This document shows positions 1 through 14,688 of a stretch of DNA of 64,000 nt, in pieces. The position numbers were made by a program, and so were the translations under genes. The notes under the pieces were generated by a model. It saw nothing but the letters and a program-made list of their open reading frames with translations, did no database searches and was not told where the DNA came from. Numbering within the stretch: position 1 is the stretch's first letter; every line of letters begins with the position of its first letter. Source of the DNA: Glandiceps talaboti (Eukaryota; Hemichordata; Enteropneusta; Spengelidae); the NCBI RefSeq assembly GCF_964340395.1, contig NC_135561.1, positions 17,037,865 to 17,101,864 of the forward strand, in the 5' to 3' direction.

Positions 1-94
1 ATTAAAAAATTACAATTTTAATTAGCCTATACATGTATATTATTATCGCACAAAATGGATAATTACATTTGCGTAACATCTGGTAATTACATAG

Positions 95-137
95 TAATAA
101 TAATAATAATTATTATTATTATTATTATTATTATTAT
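95..137. repeat. (TAA/TTA)n microsatellite
   Basis: An AAT run switches into an ATT run, which makes a short perfect palindrome. The rest of 1-205 is AT-rich with nothing recognised. Confidence 0.9.
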
Positions 138-205
138 CATTGTTATTAAATTCAATATTCAGTGAGACACATCGTTGGAACGCAATAATGGACTTAACCG
201 CAGGT

Positions 206-585
206 TCTACAACTGCCGACATCAGACCGTGGACAAACGGAATGTATTACAAACAGGGAAAGTAGTAAATAGCTGAATTGGATTAATAACACTTGGCAGA
301 GCATGTTGGAACAGCAGAGACTTGTATTACACACCATGGTTTGATAAGAACTCTTTTATGACCGCTTTATATTTACATGAAATGCCAGAAGAACTGGAAA
401 TTTGTTTGTGATGGTGAACTATCATGTAAAGAGGTCATCCAACTGTTCTTATCAAATGGTGGAATGTAATACAAGTCTCTGTACTTCCAACATGCTGTAC
501 CAAATGTTATTGATCCAATTCAGGGTTTTTTTTCCTGTTTGTAACAGGTTCTGTTCTTCCACAGTCTGATGTCGGCAGTTGTAAT
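206..585. repeat. Foldback (inverted-repeat) element, MITE-like
   Basis: The stretch 206-352 reads nearly the same as the reverse complement of 445-585. Matching blocks include ACAACTGCCGACATCAGAC, GAATTGGATYAATAACA, AGCATGTTGGAA and CAGAGACTTGTATTACA. Pairing continues more weakly inward (ATGACC, CTTTA, TTACATGA), so only about 30 bases near 382-412 form the loop. No open frame is present, which suggests a non-autonomous foldback transposon. The family is not recognised. Confidence 0.8.
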
Positions 586-1011
586 GTCGGGTGTCAAAAT
601 ACAATGGAACGTTTCAATTTGTAAACCACACGCTCTTATTTTACGGCATCGTCCAAGACGCACCGCTGAGTGTCGCGCGCGGAAGAAATGACAGCTCTGG
701 TTTGCGAGAATGCCTTAGAGCTGAGAACAATTCATCCAGAAATGCCATATATCAATTAGAAGCAGTGAAATTTTCTCATTAAATATTTAAAGTAATCATC
801 AATGTATTAACAGCTGTTTATACCGATATCATGTTATATGATAGACTTCTAATGAGTTGTACTAACTGTTAACGTTTGTCAATGATTGATAGGTGTGTTA
901 AATTCCAGAGATATTGTTATTTCTGATGAGATCAATTTAATATAGTAACTTACACATTGTGGAAATATTTATGGATGTCAGTTCCTAATGTTGGCTCCTA
1001 AAAAATAAGTT
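586..1011. other. Non-coding, nothing recognised
   Basis: This AT-rich stretch lies between the foldback element and the microsatellite block. The frame open at 591-782 begins with a non-ATG codon, overlaps the foldback border and has no recognisable domain. Confidence 0.5.
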
Positions 1012-1181
1012 ATGTATGTATGTATGTATGTATGTATGTATGTATGTATGTATGTATGTATGTACGGTATGTATGTGTGTGTGTGTATGTATGTATGTAT
1101 GTATATATATATATATATGTATCTATGTATCTATGTACATGTATGTATGTATCTAATGTATGTGTACGTACGTATGTCTCT

Positions 1182-1229
<48 letters not shown>

Positions 1230-1264
1230 CTCTCTCTATCTATCTATCTATCTATCTATCTATC
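1012..1264. repeat. Compound microsatellite (TATG)n, (CA)n, (CTAT)n
   Basis: TATG repeats (1012-1175, interrupted) are followed by a CA run (about 1187-1226) and then CTAT repeats to 1264. It lies just 5' of the first coding exon of the EGF gene. The open frames across it (poly MYVC, HTHT) are repeat artefacts. Confidence 0.95.
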
Positions 1265-1348
1265 CCCCCTCTCCCTCAAAGACATTTTTGAAGACCCAAC
1301 AATTAATCATGTAGGATTTTATTTTCTAGATTTGCAATCGCTTGTGCC

Positions 1349-4609
<3,261 letters not shown>

Positions 4610-4925
4610 TACATCGTGTTTATTTATTAGTGTGGCAACATCGTAGGCTGCATTTCTTGTGAAATATCGAACATCATAAATTTATTTTTTGTGTAAGATA
4701 TGAGGGGACGGGGGATGTGTGTGTAAATACTAGTGACAGGTAGACCAAGCACTTACTGTACATAAATTCACCAAACAGATTGATAACTTAAATGAATTAC
4801 CAAGATTATATATTCTGAACCATGCAGCACTGCAAATATTCCCATGTATGTAGTAGCACGCCTTCCACGACCATAAATTTTCATTATTCTGGTCCTCATT
4901 TTGGGCCCGGCGCTTGACGCTATAA

Positions 4926-5352
4926 GATGATGGCGTACTATTCATCACCTTCGTCTTGTATGCGTACAGCATAGTATGTTTACAATTTTATCCAACGTAC
5001 ATGACGAGTTGGGTGTCTGCATCGCCATGTCAGATGTCACTGTGTACAGCTAAAACTTGTAAACCAATCACAAGGCTCCAAAGTTTCGTGCCAGCAGCAT
5101 GGCAGAAGCTTCTTTATATACTAAAAGAATGACGATTGGGCAAAGCGTTTCAGTTCCCACCAATGAGCCATATGGGGCGTGTGAAGTACACAATAACCAT
5201 GAATCCAATAGGCCCTCAGGGGAAACAAAGACTCTTGCCACTTTCAACGGATGAGGGCGTACTATCTATCACCACCTTCGTTTTGTATGAGTAAGCAGAT
5301 TATACATTGTATATTTATTACAATTTCACTCAATGTACATGACCAATATGTG
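4926..5352. repeat. Diverged direct repeat pair
   Basis: The segments 4926-5015 and 5249-5352 share GGCGTACTAT, ATCACC, CCTTCGT, TTGTATG and a later GTACATGAC block in the same order. This looks like an old dispersed or tandem repeat. Nothing else was recognised in 4610-6383 apart from the likely 5'UTR of the next gene at its end. Confidence 0.5.
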
Positions 5353-6383
5353 TATATATATACTTAATATTTTCAAGACATTGTAAACATCAGTTAAAAA
5401 GAGTTAGTTGGCTGACAGACACACAGTCACAAAAAAGTTGATTCAGGACAAAAAAAATTATGTCATCATTATTACTCCACTGATAAGATTAAACAAAGAC
5501 GAAAGCCTGGGATTGATATCTGGGTCTATAAAATGTCGTTTTGCATGTAGTCTAGATGACAACGTGGTATGGATGCCAACGTGGTTTCTAACTAAACCGC
5601 GTCTGGTCACAGTCTCTCAATCAGCACAAAAAGTTGTTCATCATAGTCCAATCAGTGAACCCCGACGGTTAGCTAGAGTGACATGAATAGTGTATAAGTA
5701 GTACCCTGAGCTGACAAATATACCATATTTGGACATTACATAACTGCCCCAATAAACACTAATATAACTTTACGAGGGACTGTGTTTTTGGTTAGAATTT
5801 TGAGATTGGTTAACAAAGATATTATGTTAATGGCTGTGTGGGTGGCTGTGGATGACTTTTAAATTGCATCTCATTCATCTCAGGAATGTAGAGTAACTAC
5901 TTTGGCTATACTGTGAGTGGAGGTGTAAATGGTAACGATACTGTATAGGAACTAGACTATGTTTGCTTGATGTGAGCTGCGTAATTCATACTTCAACATC
6001 ACCAACTATTTTACGATTGCTTTTTAAACCTCTTGCACTCCTTAAAAACAAACAATCACCATTATCTGAACAATAGCGTGCCAAGATACATTATCAAGAA
6101 AGAAAAATAAAAGCCAATTTGTCTTGAAACTCAATCAGTATCCTCACGTAAGTAAACTTTGTTCAAAATTCGTTCTGGATGCCGATCAGTTGACAGTGTG
6201 GGCCTTCAGAGTCACGTGACCACCACAAGCTTCTCTAAAGACGGCGTACATTGAGACGACTTCAAAGTCAGTACTACCGGGGCGTGGTTCTAGTGTCCAC
6301 TGAAGATAGAAGTTCGTCTTGTACACACGTCCGGATATTCAGGATTTTGCTCCCACCAAAGCGAGTAGAAGACGCGAGGAAAC

Positions 6384-7797
6384 ATGTCGAGAAAATCTGG
6401 AACAGATGTAAGTGAATCCACTCATTGGTGTACATCACTACATGTATAAAGGTCTATATACCGTTTATACGATATATAGTAGTATACAGGGTCTGGGACT
6501 CCCGGTTCAAACTCGTTCTGAAATCAGTTATGTTATGATGTGACCTGAGACGACGCTTTTGAATATTCGTAAACAATACCTAATATGATAACGCGTCCCC
6601 TTTTACCAGGGGCCATCCTTGGATTGAATCCTAGTCTGACTGGCTGTTGAATCTACCTTACATACAGCATATTAATTCATAAAACGGTTTACTATGCATT
6701 AAACGTTGTTGTCATTCACATTCTTTAGTCCTGCTTGCACGTGGATCATCAAACTCAACTTGTTTCTTGTTGACAACTGTCTCTCCATTTTCTAGCCTTC
6801 GAACCGACTGAATCTGGGATTCCACAACATGCATGTTACACTCATATCTGAACCGAGTCTCACGCCATAAACCAGCTGTATTATGTAACTACTCGTATTG
6901 AATACTGTTACTACGCGAGATTTGGGGTTTATTCAAACCTCGGGTAAAATCGGTTAGTAAGTTCCATGGATATAAAAAAATGAACTAGATTGTATAATAT
7001 TCTACCTAAGGTTCCGATGAATCTTTGCACCCCGAAGGTTTGTAAATTCCAAAAGTGACTACTAGCATAGACTAAACAGTGGCGTTGGATATTCCCGCCA
7101 AAAACCATATATGGCAATCCATCTGATAGCAAATATTGAAAACACATTCAGAGACCGTGCCTGTGTATCAACACCTCCCCCCATGACAAAGATGGTTTGC
7201 AGACGGCGTTTAAGTCCAACCTCGATTCTAACTGTTGAAAGGACCGTGCTATTCGTGGCATCGGGTGTCAAGATCTCTCTTTTAATACACATTGAAGAAA
7301 TGATTCGATACCACGAATGGCATACCGTGACTCCGACAGACCCAGAACAAACTTCAAAATCGAGTCCCACCCGCCTCATTCCGTCATCTCTGTAAGCAGG
7401 ATCATCGACTCTGATTCACTGTGTAAACATTATTAACACAACTAGAAACGCGGTATTTGTTATGCATATCATATCGTATTATCAATTAGAAACATCCGGT
7501 GCTTTTTTTCTCTAGCAACCCTTCCCTGCACAAATTCGCTACATTACTGCCGGGATTATAACAAACACCCTTCAGCGGTCAATGGGTGAAAAGTCACCAG
7601 GTCAATAACATCCGTTGCCCCAGATTACTTGTAAAGGAAGCCATCAGTTATCTTGATAAAGGGCGCCCGGAGGAGCATTGATACAATCAATCAAACTAGT
7701 CAAATAAAAATAAAACATCAATATACAAATAAACAAAACATACGTGAGAATTTAAATATTAGCACATGAATAAACACTATTTACAACTATTTACTAT

Positions 7798-7852
<55 letters not shown>

Positions 7853-10271
7853 TTATTATTATATGGAAACTGGATGGTCTCATGAAAGGCGGTCTTAAAT
7901 ATTATAACACGAACGTCGAAATGTTTGAAAACCTCTGACTAGCTTAAGCTTTCCGTCCTGTCAACAGCACCATCAGGTGATTAGAACAGGTTTGCGTCGT
8001 ATGTGTACGTGATTCCATGTCTTGTCATCCGCGTAATACATTTAACTTGAAGTATTTGAAAATGAAAACGAGTTTCGATTCAAACGAGATCTAGACCCAT
8101 TCCCACGTAGCCTACCTGTACACTTGTGAACGACTATCGCTACTATTCGGCTATCCTAACTATAGCCCACCTGTAGACTTGAACGATTATCGCTGCTACA
8201 CACTATTCGGCTATCCTAACTATAGCCCACCTGTAGACTTGAACGATTATCGCTGCTAACATGTACAATATTCCGATATATATAGTAACTGTTTTTTTTT
8301 TTAATTTTCGCTATCGATTTAAGGACAGCGAAATTCAAAATGAAAATATCAGTTAGGATAGCAGATAGAGTGGCCGGTGACATTATATTCTTTTGTTCAT
8401 CCTTGCATAGTTGGTGGTGGCCGGGGGTGGAGGGTCTATGATCCACCGCAATTAAAAGTTAAACGTGATGAGTCGTGAAACTTGCTTTGTGTGTTTGAGG
8501 GCGTTGTTATACCTGCTGGGCGAGCCAGTGCGCGGACAGACCAGCAGGTCGATCATGATAAACTAAGGACGCTATCAGCATGTTACCATGATGACGTCAT
8601 GATACCCTGCACAACACCAACGACCACTGTTGAAATCACAAATAGCATTACACCTCTTACGGTTACTACAACAGTTAATTGACATTCGTATTTGACCACC
8701 ATAATGATATGATAATAACAATACTAGGCGTAAAAAAAATATGTGTGGTTCCAATTACATTCAATAAAATAGGTGGGGTAGGTAGATTTCTTATTATATT
8801 TTTTTTTCATATGTGAGTGTCTAGTTCAGGTAGTTATGTTTTCTGTTGATTTCTATATGGTATCTGTGTTATTGGCTTCTTGTCATCAGATGTACAGCGC
8901 TGCCATTACAGATTGAAAGAACAGTTTTATATTGTCTTTTTCAGTTAATGTCTGTTTCCGTATCCACTATTTCTTGCGAGACTTCACAATTTTCGCGATT
9001 TTCTAAAAAAAATTTCGAATATGTAAAAAAAAGTTTAGGGTCGGGTAACCGGAACCAAACAACTTTTTTTATTAGCCTACTGACATATATTTATTCAGGG
9101 TAGCTCAGGTAAGTGTTTCAGTACTAAAGACGTAAATGAAACACTTTTTCCATACGGGGGCCCTCAACCATCACTACATTAACAATCATACACAATGATA
9201 AAAGTAGGTAACATGAAAAAGTACACTAAGCAAAAAGGTAGACGAAAGGAAAAGTTGCAAAGTTGACGTACATATACAGTCACAAACGAGAAGTGAAACT
9301 GTCAGACAAGCAAATATATAAAAAAAAATGTACATGTTGAATGGTAAATTGCAAACTAAGTTACGTAACATTACATGTAAAGGAACAAGACACACAACAT
9401 TACATGTAAAGGAACAAGACACACATGAGCTGTGCATCCAATAGTGGGTTTTGTTATAGAACTTGGAGGGTCTATGGTTTTGTACACGCTTTTGAATATA
9501 CTAATATTCTATCTCTTCTGTTTTTTACGTTGTCTGGCAGGGAGTTCCAATATGGTGATAATATTTCCCTTTGATACTTACATTTCAAATAAACTGATTT
9601 TGTTCTACCTTTTTTATTTTCAGTCTAGATCATCCCGTCCACCGTTGATTCAAACCTTCGTTTTCCTGGAGATGGAAACAACAGGTTTCCCGGATCGTAG
9701 TGGTCTTCCAAACGCAACTGAGGTAGCGTTGATAGCTGTTCCAAGAAATTCCTTAACCAAAGCTTCACATGACAAAACTCGTCCACGGATACAAGACAAA
9801 CTCGTGCTGTGCCTCACCCCGTCTCGGCTGATATCTCGTAGAGCTATGCAGTTGACAGGGCTGACGAAAGGAAGACTGCAACGATATGGAAGGGACCCTC
9901 CAGACGACGTCTTTCTGCTGTCTCTTCGGTGTTTTCTCCTCCGTCAAACCCCACCCATATGCTTCGTAGCACACAACGGTAACAACTTCGATTACCGAAT
10001 CCTACAGCAAGAAATAGATTCGATAGCCGAGAAGAACATATCAATCGGTAAAATCCACACCAGCACCGTTGATAGTCTGTACTTTTTCCGGCGATATTCT
10101 CCGTACTCGAAGAACTCATTAGGCCACCTTTCCAGAGAGTATTTCGGTGACTCAACACAGTATGCTGCCGACAATGATGCGACCGTTCTGGTCAGACTGA
10201 TTGCTTTACCGGAGTACACCAGAAACTTCCTCAACTGGGCCCAACGTACTAAGAAGGAGTTTGTTGTATAG
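6384..10271 (+). CDS. TREX-like 3'-5' exonuclease, copy 1, with altered catalytic residues
   Basis: Exon 1 (6384-6407) encodes MSRKSGTD and ends at GAT|GTAAGT. Exon 2 (9624-10271) follows a TTTTATTTTCAG acceptor. The phase-0 junction gives 223 residues. The exon 2 product is a DEDDh exonuclease of the TREX1/TREX2 type, which degrades DNA 3' ends in cytosol or nucleus. Exo I reads FVFLEMETTG (residues 20-29), Exo II AHNGNNFDY (124-132) and Exo III about 188-193. The first catalytic Asp is Glu (E24) and the Exo III His is Tyr (Y188), while E26, D131 and D193 remain. Activity may therefore be reduced or lost (inference). The length matches a bare TREX core with no C-terminal membrane tail. An upstream in-frame extension of exon 2 to about 9432 exists but reads like intron. 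A poly(A) signal AATAAA lies at 10476. Exon 1 is assigned by analogy with copy 2, so it is less certain than exon 2. Confidence 0.83.
7796..7859. repeat. (TTTA)n microsatellite
   Basis: A nearly perfect TTTA repeat of about 60 bases. Confidence 0.95.
8107..8375. repeat. Decayed palindromic MITE with a triplicated left arm
   Basis: The arm ACCTGTAGACTTGAACGAT..CGGCTATCCTAAC occurs three times (about 8108-8160, 8161-8220, 8221-8257 partial). The last two start with an identical stretch of over 35 bases. A right arm in reverse orientation (CAGTTAGGATAGC) lies near 8350. The core (TTTTTT, AATTTTCGCTA) and arm match the palindrome at 16132-16290, so the two belong to one family. Confidence 0.7.
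8744..9062. mobile_element. MITE, family A copy 1
   Basis: About 320 bases align along their whole length with 17893-18237. Shared blocks include AGTTCAGGTAGTTATGTTTTC, CATCAGATGTACAG, TTTTATATTGTCTTTT and CACAATTTTCGCGATTTT. The ends are inverted: the left end has TGGTTCCAATTAC, and the reverse complement of the right end reads TGGTTCCGGTTAC. It has no coding capacity, so it is a non-autonomous DNA element of unknown superfamily. Confidence 0.8.
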
Positions 10272-10475
10272 GTCTAAGGATAAAGGGATACTTGTCTCCT
10301 ATGGCATCATTTTGGGACTAACACAAATTACAGTTGTGGGTACAAGTTTTTTTATTAGACTAAGTATTGTTTCTTATTTCCGTCATGGCATTTCCCTAAA
10401 CGCTTTTTAGAAACAAAACTAGACAAAATCCTACAGAGTTCAGCGAGTTTTACTTAAAAATGCTAGGGAACGTAG

Positions 10476-10481
10476 AATAAA
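10476..10481 (+). terminator. Poly(A) signal AATAAA of TREX-like copy 1
   Basis: A canonical AATAAA about 205 bases after the stop codon at 10269-10271. Confidence 0.5.
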
Positions 10482-11355
10482 TATAGTATCGTATTATTTT
10501 CTTTACAGATGCAACTCTTAAAGTGTTAGGACTCCAAGTTAAAAAGTTCAGTTGTTGACCCGATACGCATGCGCGAATATTGTTAGCGTACACACAAACC
10601 CCAGACCACCAAAGACAGATATTCTAGAAAGAGGACAGACCGATGCATCGACATTTAATGGTTTTGTGTCAGTAACAGTCCTTAGTTGCTAAAATGCGGG
10701 GAACTTTTCGAATTCGCGATATTTATTTTGATGCGTGAGGGCGATATTTAGTTGCGTTTTGAAACCGTAACGTGACACGTGACTACACTACCATCGACTC
10801 CGGCCAACGCCACTGCACAAACTGGCATACATTACTGTGCTGTGTGCTACACCATTAAATGCACAAAATGGGGGAAAACTTCGTGACATGAGTATTGTGT
10901 ATGGAAATGAATATGTAGCTAAGCGTTTTTAGTAATATACCCTTAGATCATCTATCTGCGGTGAAAGACATGCCGAGAATATTTTTTCATTTTTTTTTAC
11001 ATTTTCAGAAAATTTGTTTAACTTTCAGCTGTATGTATCACTTTGAACATCGAGTCAGATTCTTTGATTGATATGCCTTAATATGTTTAGACTACACTTG
11101 GCTTGTTCGATTGAAGTGAATTTTTTTTTCACTTGTTCTAACAAACATTAATGCATATGGTTTTATTTTATTCATCACATATATATAGTGTCCATTCTGC
11201 CATGTTTAATCTGTTGTAGTTCAAGTTCGTTCGTTACAGACGTTGTACACATTGTAGTGTATTGTTTCTCTACTATAAAAACAGTTTAAGGCCACTGAAG
11301 TTGTCTTTGGTCACTTTTATTAATTATCGTGCCACGAGAAACACCAGTGCATTAC

Positions 11356-11356
<1 letters not shown>

Positions 11357-11392
<36 letters not shown>

Positions 11393-11667
11393 GTGTGTGT
11401 TTGTGTGCGTATGTTGTGTATGTGTATGTATGTATGTATGTATGTATGTATGTATGTATGTATGTGTGTGTATGTGTGTATGTATGTGTGTATGTGTGTA
11501 TGTATGTATGTATGTATGTATGTATGTATGTATGTATGTGAGATTGTGTTGTGTGTATATTGTTTGCGTATGTGTGTATGTGTGCGCACGTGCATGTGTG
11601 TTGTGAGCGCGCGCTTGTGTCTTTGTGCACGCGCGTGTCTGTGTGTAGTGTGTGTGCGTATGTTGTG

Positions 11668-11701
<34 letters not shown>

Positions 11702-12074
11702 TGTATGTGTATGTATGTATGTATATGTGTATGCATGTATGTATGTATGTATGTATGTGAGATTGTGTTGTGTGTATATTGTTTGCGTATGTGTGGTATG
11801 TGTGCGCACGTGCATGTGTTGTGAGTGTGAGCGCACGCTTGTGTGTTTGTGCGCGCGCGTCTGTGGGTCTGTGTGTAGTGTGTGTGCGTATGTTGTGTAT
11901 ATATGTTTGTATGTTTGTATGTATGTATGTATGTATGTATGTATGTATGTATGTATGTATGTATGTATGTATGTGAGATTGTGTGTTGTGTATAGTTTGC
12001 GTATGTGTGTATATGTTGTTTGTGCGTGCGTGTGTGTGTGAGCACGCGTGAGTGTGTGTACGTGTGTGCCTGTC

Positions 12075-12122
<48 letters not shown>
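11357..12122. repeat. TG-rich satellite with a ~218-base higher-order unit
   Basis: TATG and TG repeats are organised into about three larger units. The marker GAGATTGTGT recurs at 11540, 11759 and 11975 (spacing 219 and 216). Each unit carries a CG-alternating stretch (GCGCGC, CACGCGCG) that could form Z-DNA. It ends in a pure (TG)n run. Every long open frame here on both strands is a repeat artefact. Confidence 0.92.
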
Positions 12123-12124
<2 letters not shown>

Positions 12125-13449
12125 ACGCAAGAAAAGAATAATCTGTATACTTGTCTAAAGAATAGAAATTTAAAGATCGCCGGATCTGTCAGCCGAGACC
12201 TTATTACGAAGTGACAACACGCCGTTTCTCGGTCGATCCAAGGTGCCTCGCAATTGTAGAGGTGACGTCATCGTTTAATAACAGTGTGACCTATATATAC
12301 TACAATAGTGTAAATTCTACGAATTCAGTAGACTTACTATGAATGTGAAAGATACGAGGAGAGGAGGGCAGGTACTTTGAACAGGAATATTGTCGTTTTA
12401 TATCTCAAGAAAAAATGTTAGCGGTGCAATAAAGCTTGATACCAGAATATTTCAAAATATTAACCATATTTTAATTTTATGAGTTTGGCTTTCGTTTTGT
12501 GTTTCCTTTATACAATAGACTACTCGGAAGGTAAGATGCCTCCCAGCAAAACGAAAATGCGTTTCGATACAGACTTTTGATTAAAGATGGGAATCCTTTT
12601 TGTTGTCATTTGATTTTCATTTTACACTTGTATTTGTCTATTTGACTTTAATGACTCTTCACCTTAAGCGCCTTGCAATGTGTGTGTAAATTTGAAGCGG
12701 ACTTTTTTTCGGCGGAAGGATACAACGTAGCAGGCCGCATAAAAAAAACGACTGTTTCAGTTGGAGCTAACTAGTAAGTCGTATTATTGCGAGCTGATAT
12801 TGCATTACCTGAAGACGTACGTTCAATCAGCAAATACTGTCGGACACTTACCGGTACATACAAATATTACCACAGCACATTTTACAGGTAAGTCGTATTT
12901 CAGCAATGAAATGTTATTTTCACGATATTTTTAGTCTGTCACATACGGTATACAAATGTCAGTTAAAAATCATTAACATCCAGTCGGTCTTTATTTTCCG
13001 CTAATTCTGAAATGAAATACGTTGTTTTTACTTGTTACTTGTACATTCTATAGGCAGGCCTACTTGAACAGTTATAAACAGTTATTAATATTGAGGAAAA
13101 ACATAAACGAGGAACAAAGTCACTAACTAGGAATCCATGCACACCTGTCTAAAAAATTCTCAAACCTGAGATTTCTCCGAATTGACATGGTTCGCGTTCA
13201 ACAGTCATGTGACTAGTTACATGATCATTGTAGATTCAACGGGAGTTTAACAGATTGCTCGCCAGAAATGAAATTGTTTGTTACAGCATTAATCTGATTG
13301 ACCTGTTTCTTTTTTAATATCGCAGGGTTCTTAGAGAATACGATTAAATATAAGCAAGCCGTTTAGTGTTACAGTGATAATTCAATACCAAGAAATATTG
13401 ATATAAGTATTCGTATTATACCGTCTGGCTAAGAACCTCAGGGAAGAAA
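12123..13449 (+). other. Upstream region and likely 5'UTR of TREX-like copy 2
   Basis: There is no coding sequence. A donor TTACAG|GTAAGT at 12888 and an acceptor TTTTTAATATCGCAG ending at 13325 could bound a 5'UTR intron just before the first coding exon. The rest is unremarkable AT-rich DNA. The stretch 10482-11356 likewise holds nothing recognised. Confidence 0.4.
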
Positions 13450-14688
13450 ATGTCTCTCAAGCGTGCCAATGACTTCAGTGATGACGTAAGTAGAAGGCTT
13501 AAAAGTGACGTAGGCCAAGACTTCAGTTGTTGCTCTGTGCTTTCAACAAGAGGTGGGTTTTATGACCCAGTGTTTTTGCTTTGGAACCCCGGTAATAGAA
13601 AGGGTGAAAGGGGTAAAAATGGCAGTGTTTCCCCCATAGACCCTAAGGTAATTTTGTTTGGGAACTCAGGTAACATGACATGGGAACCCCGGCAGATTTT
13701 ACCTACTTACCGCCCTTACAAAAAACACTTTGACCCAACTAAAGTTCAAGGTGATACGAACATGCATTCCATCAAATATGTCATTATCATGGATACTGAA
13801 AGTTGACTGACACGAGAGACATTCATGTGGTTTATTTTGTACATTTCGGTATGTTTAAATGTGTGTTTTTTTTATTTGATATTGGGTACCTGAGACAGGG
13901 AGGTGGGAGGTACCACAGTAGGACCATACTGTATGTGGCGAGTTATTATATCTCCGTTCCGAAACCACGACATAAAATGAGGTTTTTTCTCACTTTTTTC
14001 AGGAGTTGCAGACAAAAGTGAAGAAAAGTGATAACGCTACGACCCAAGGTGAAAGTTCTAAATCAACAGATCCAGGGCCTTTTCAAACTTTCGTTTTCAT
14101 AGACTTAGAAGCAACTGGTTTGCCTGGACTAGATGGGTCTCTTCCAGACATAACCGAGCTGTGCATGGTCGCTATCTCAAGAAGTTCCATCTCTGGCAAC
14201 ACCGTGAGAGGCATCCTGCCAAGAGTACGAGACAAGCTTTCCCTGTGTCTAACACCGGATAAAGAGTTAAGTGAACATGCCGAACGAATGACAGGGCTCA
14301 GTCGGTCTCTATTACAGAAGCAGGGGAAGAAACCAATGGATTCTGACGTTGATGGCGCATTGCGGTGTTTTCTACAACGTCAAGTGCGTCCCATCTGCAT
14401 CGTATCCCACGCCGGCGATAGGTTCGACTTCCCTGTACTGAAAAACGAGCTACAAAAAGTCAACAGCACTATCTAGAGGACGTGTACACCATAGATAGCC
14501 TGAAGTTCTTTCAACACCATTTACCGCATCAGAAGCAGAAACTCGAAGCACTGTGCAGGCGATATGTACAGTGTGACATTGGTCATGATGCAGAGGGTGA
14601 TGCTGTTGGGCTAATCAAAGTGTTATCGCTGTCGATCTTCGCAGGAAAGTTCTTAGAGTGGGCTCAACGTTATGCTGTTAAGTTTTGA
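13450..14688 (+). CDS. TREX-like 3'-5' exonuclease, copy 2, with a single frameshift
   Basis: Exon 1 (13450-13485) encodes MSLKRANDFSDD and ends at GAC|GTAAGT. Exon 2 (14003-14688) follows a CACTTTTTTCAG acceptor in phase 0. The DEDDh residues are all present: Exo I FVFIDLEATG (D46, E48), Exo II SHAGDRFDF and Exo III HDAEGD. The core therefore looks like an active TREX1/TREX2-family deoxyribonuclease. The frame closes at TAG 14474-14476, but the second half of the domain (YTIDSLKFF to the C-terminal WAQRYAVKF) continues at once in another frame to 14688. One extra base near the AAAAA run at 14454-14458 would give a continuous 240-residue protein, so this is either a recent null allele or a homopolymer sequencing error. 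The alternative 118-residue open frame reading through the exon 1 donor is unlikely to be the main product. Confidence 0.83.

Larger units (their letters stand above)
6408..9623 (+). other. Intron of TREX-like copy 1
   Basis: This 3.2 kb intron holds a (TTTA)n run at 7796-7859, a decayed palindromic element at 8107-8375 and a 320-base MITE at 8744-9062. The small open frames within it (7062-7395 and others) have no recognisable domain. Confidence 0.7.

Noticed and set aside
8161-8257. 60-base tandem copies resembling a repeat-spacer array
   Set aside because: There are only two to three units, with no spacers of unique sequence, and they sit in a eukaryotic intron. They are the arms of a MITE.
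9432-9623. Upstream extension of the TREX-like copy 1 frame
   Set aside because: It starts at a non-ATG codon, is hydrophobic and T-rich, and ends in a polypyrimidine tract plus CAG, which is an intron end.
11320-12130. Two overlapping 268-codon minus-strand frames
   Set aside because: They are pure THTY/IHTY repeats that read equally well in several frames.
13450-13806. 118-codon unspliced frame as an independent protein
   Set aside because: Its first 12 codons are exon 1 of TREX-like copy 2 with a perfect GTAAGT donor; the rest reads like intron with no domain.
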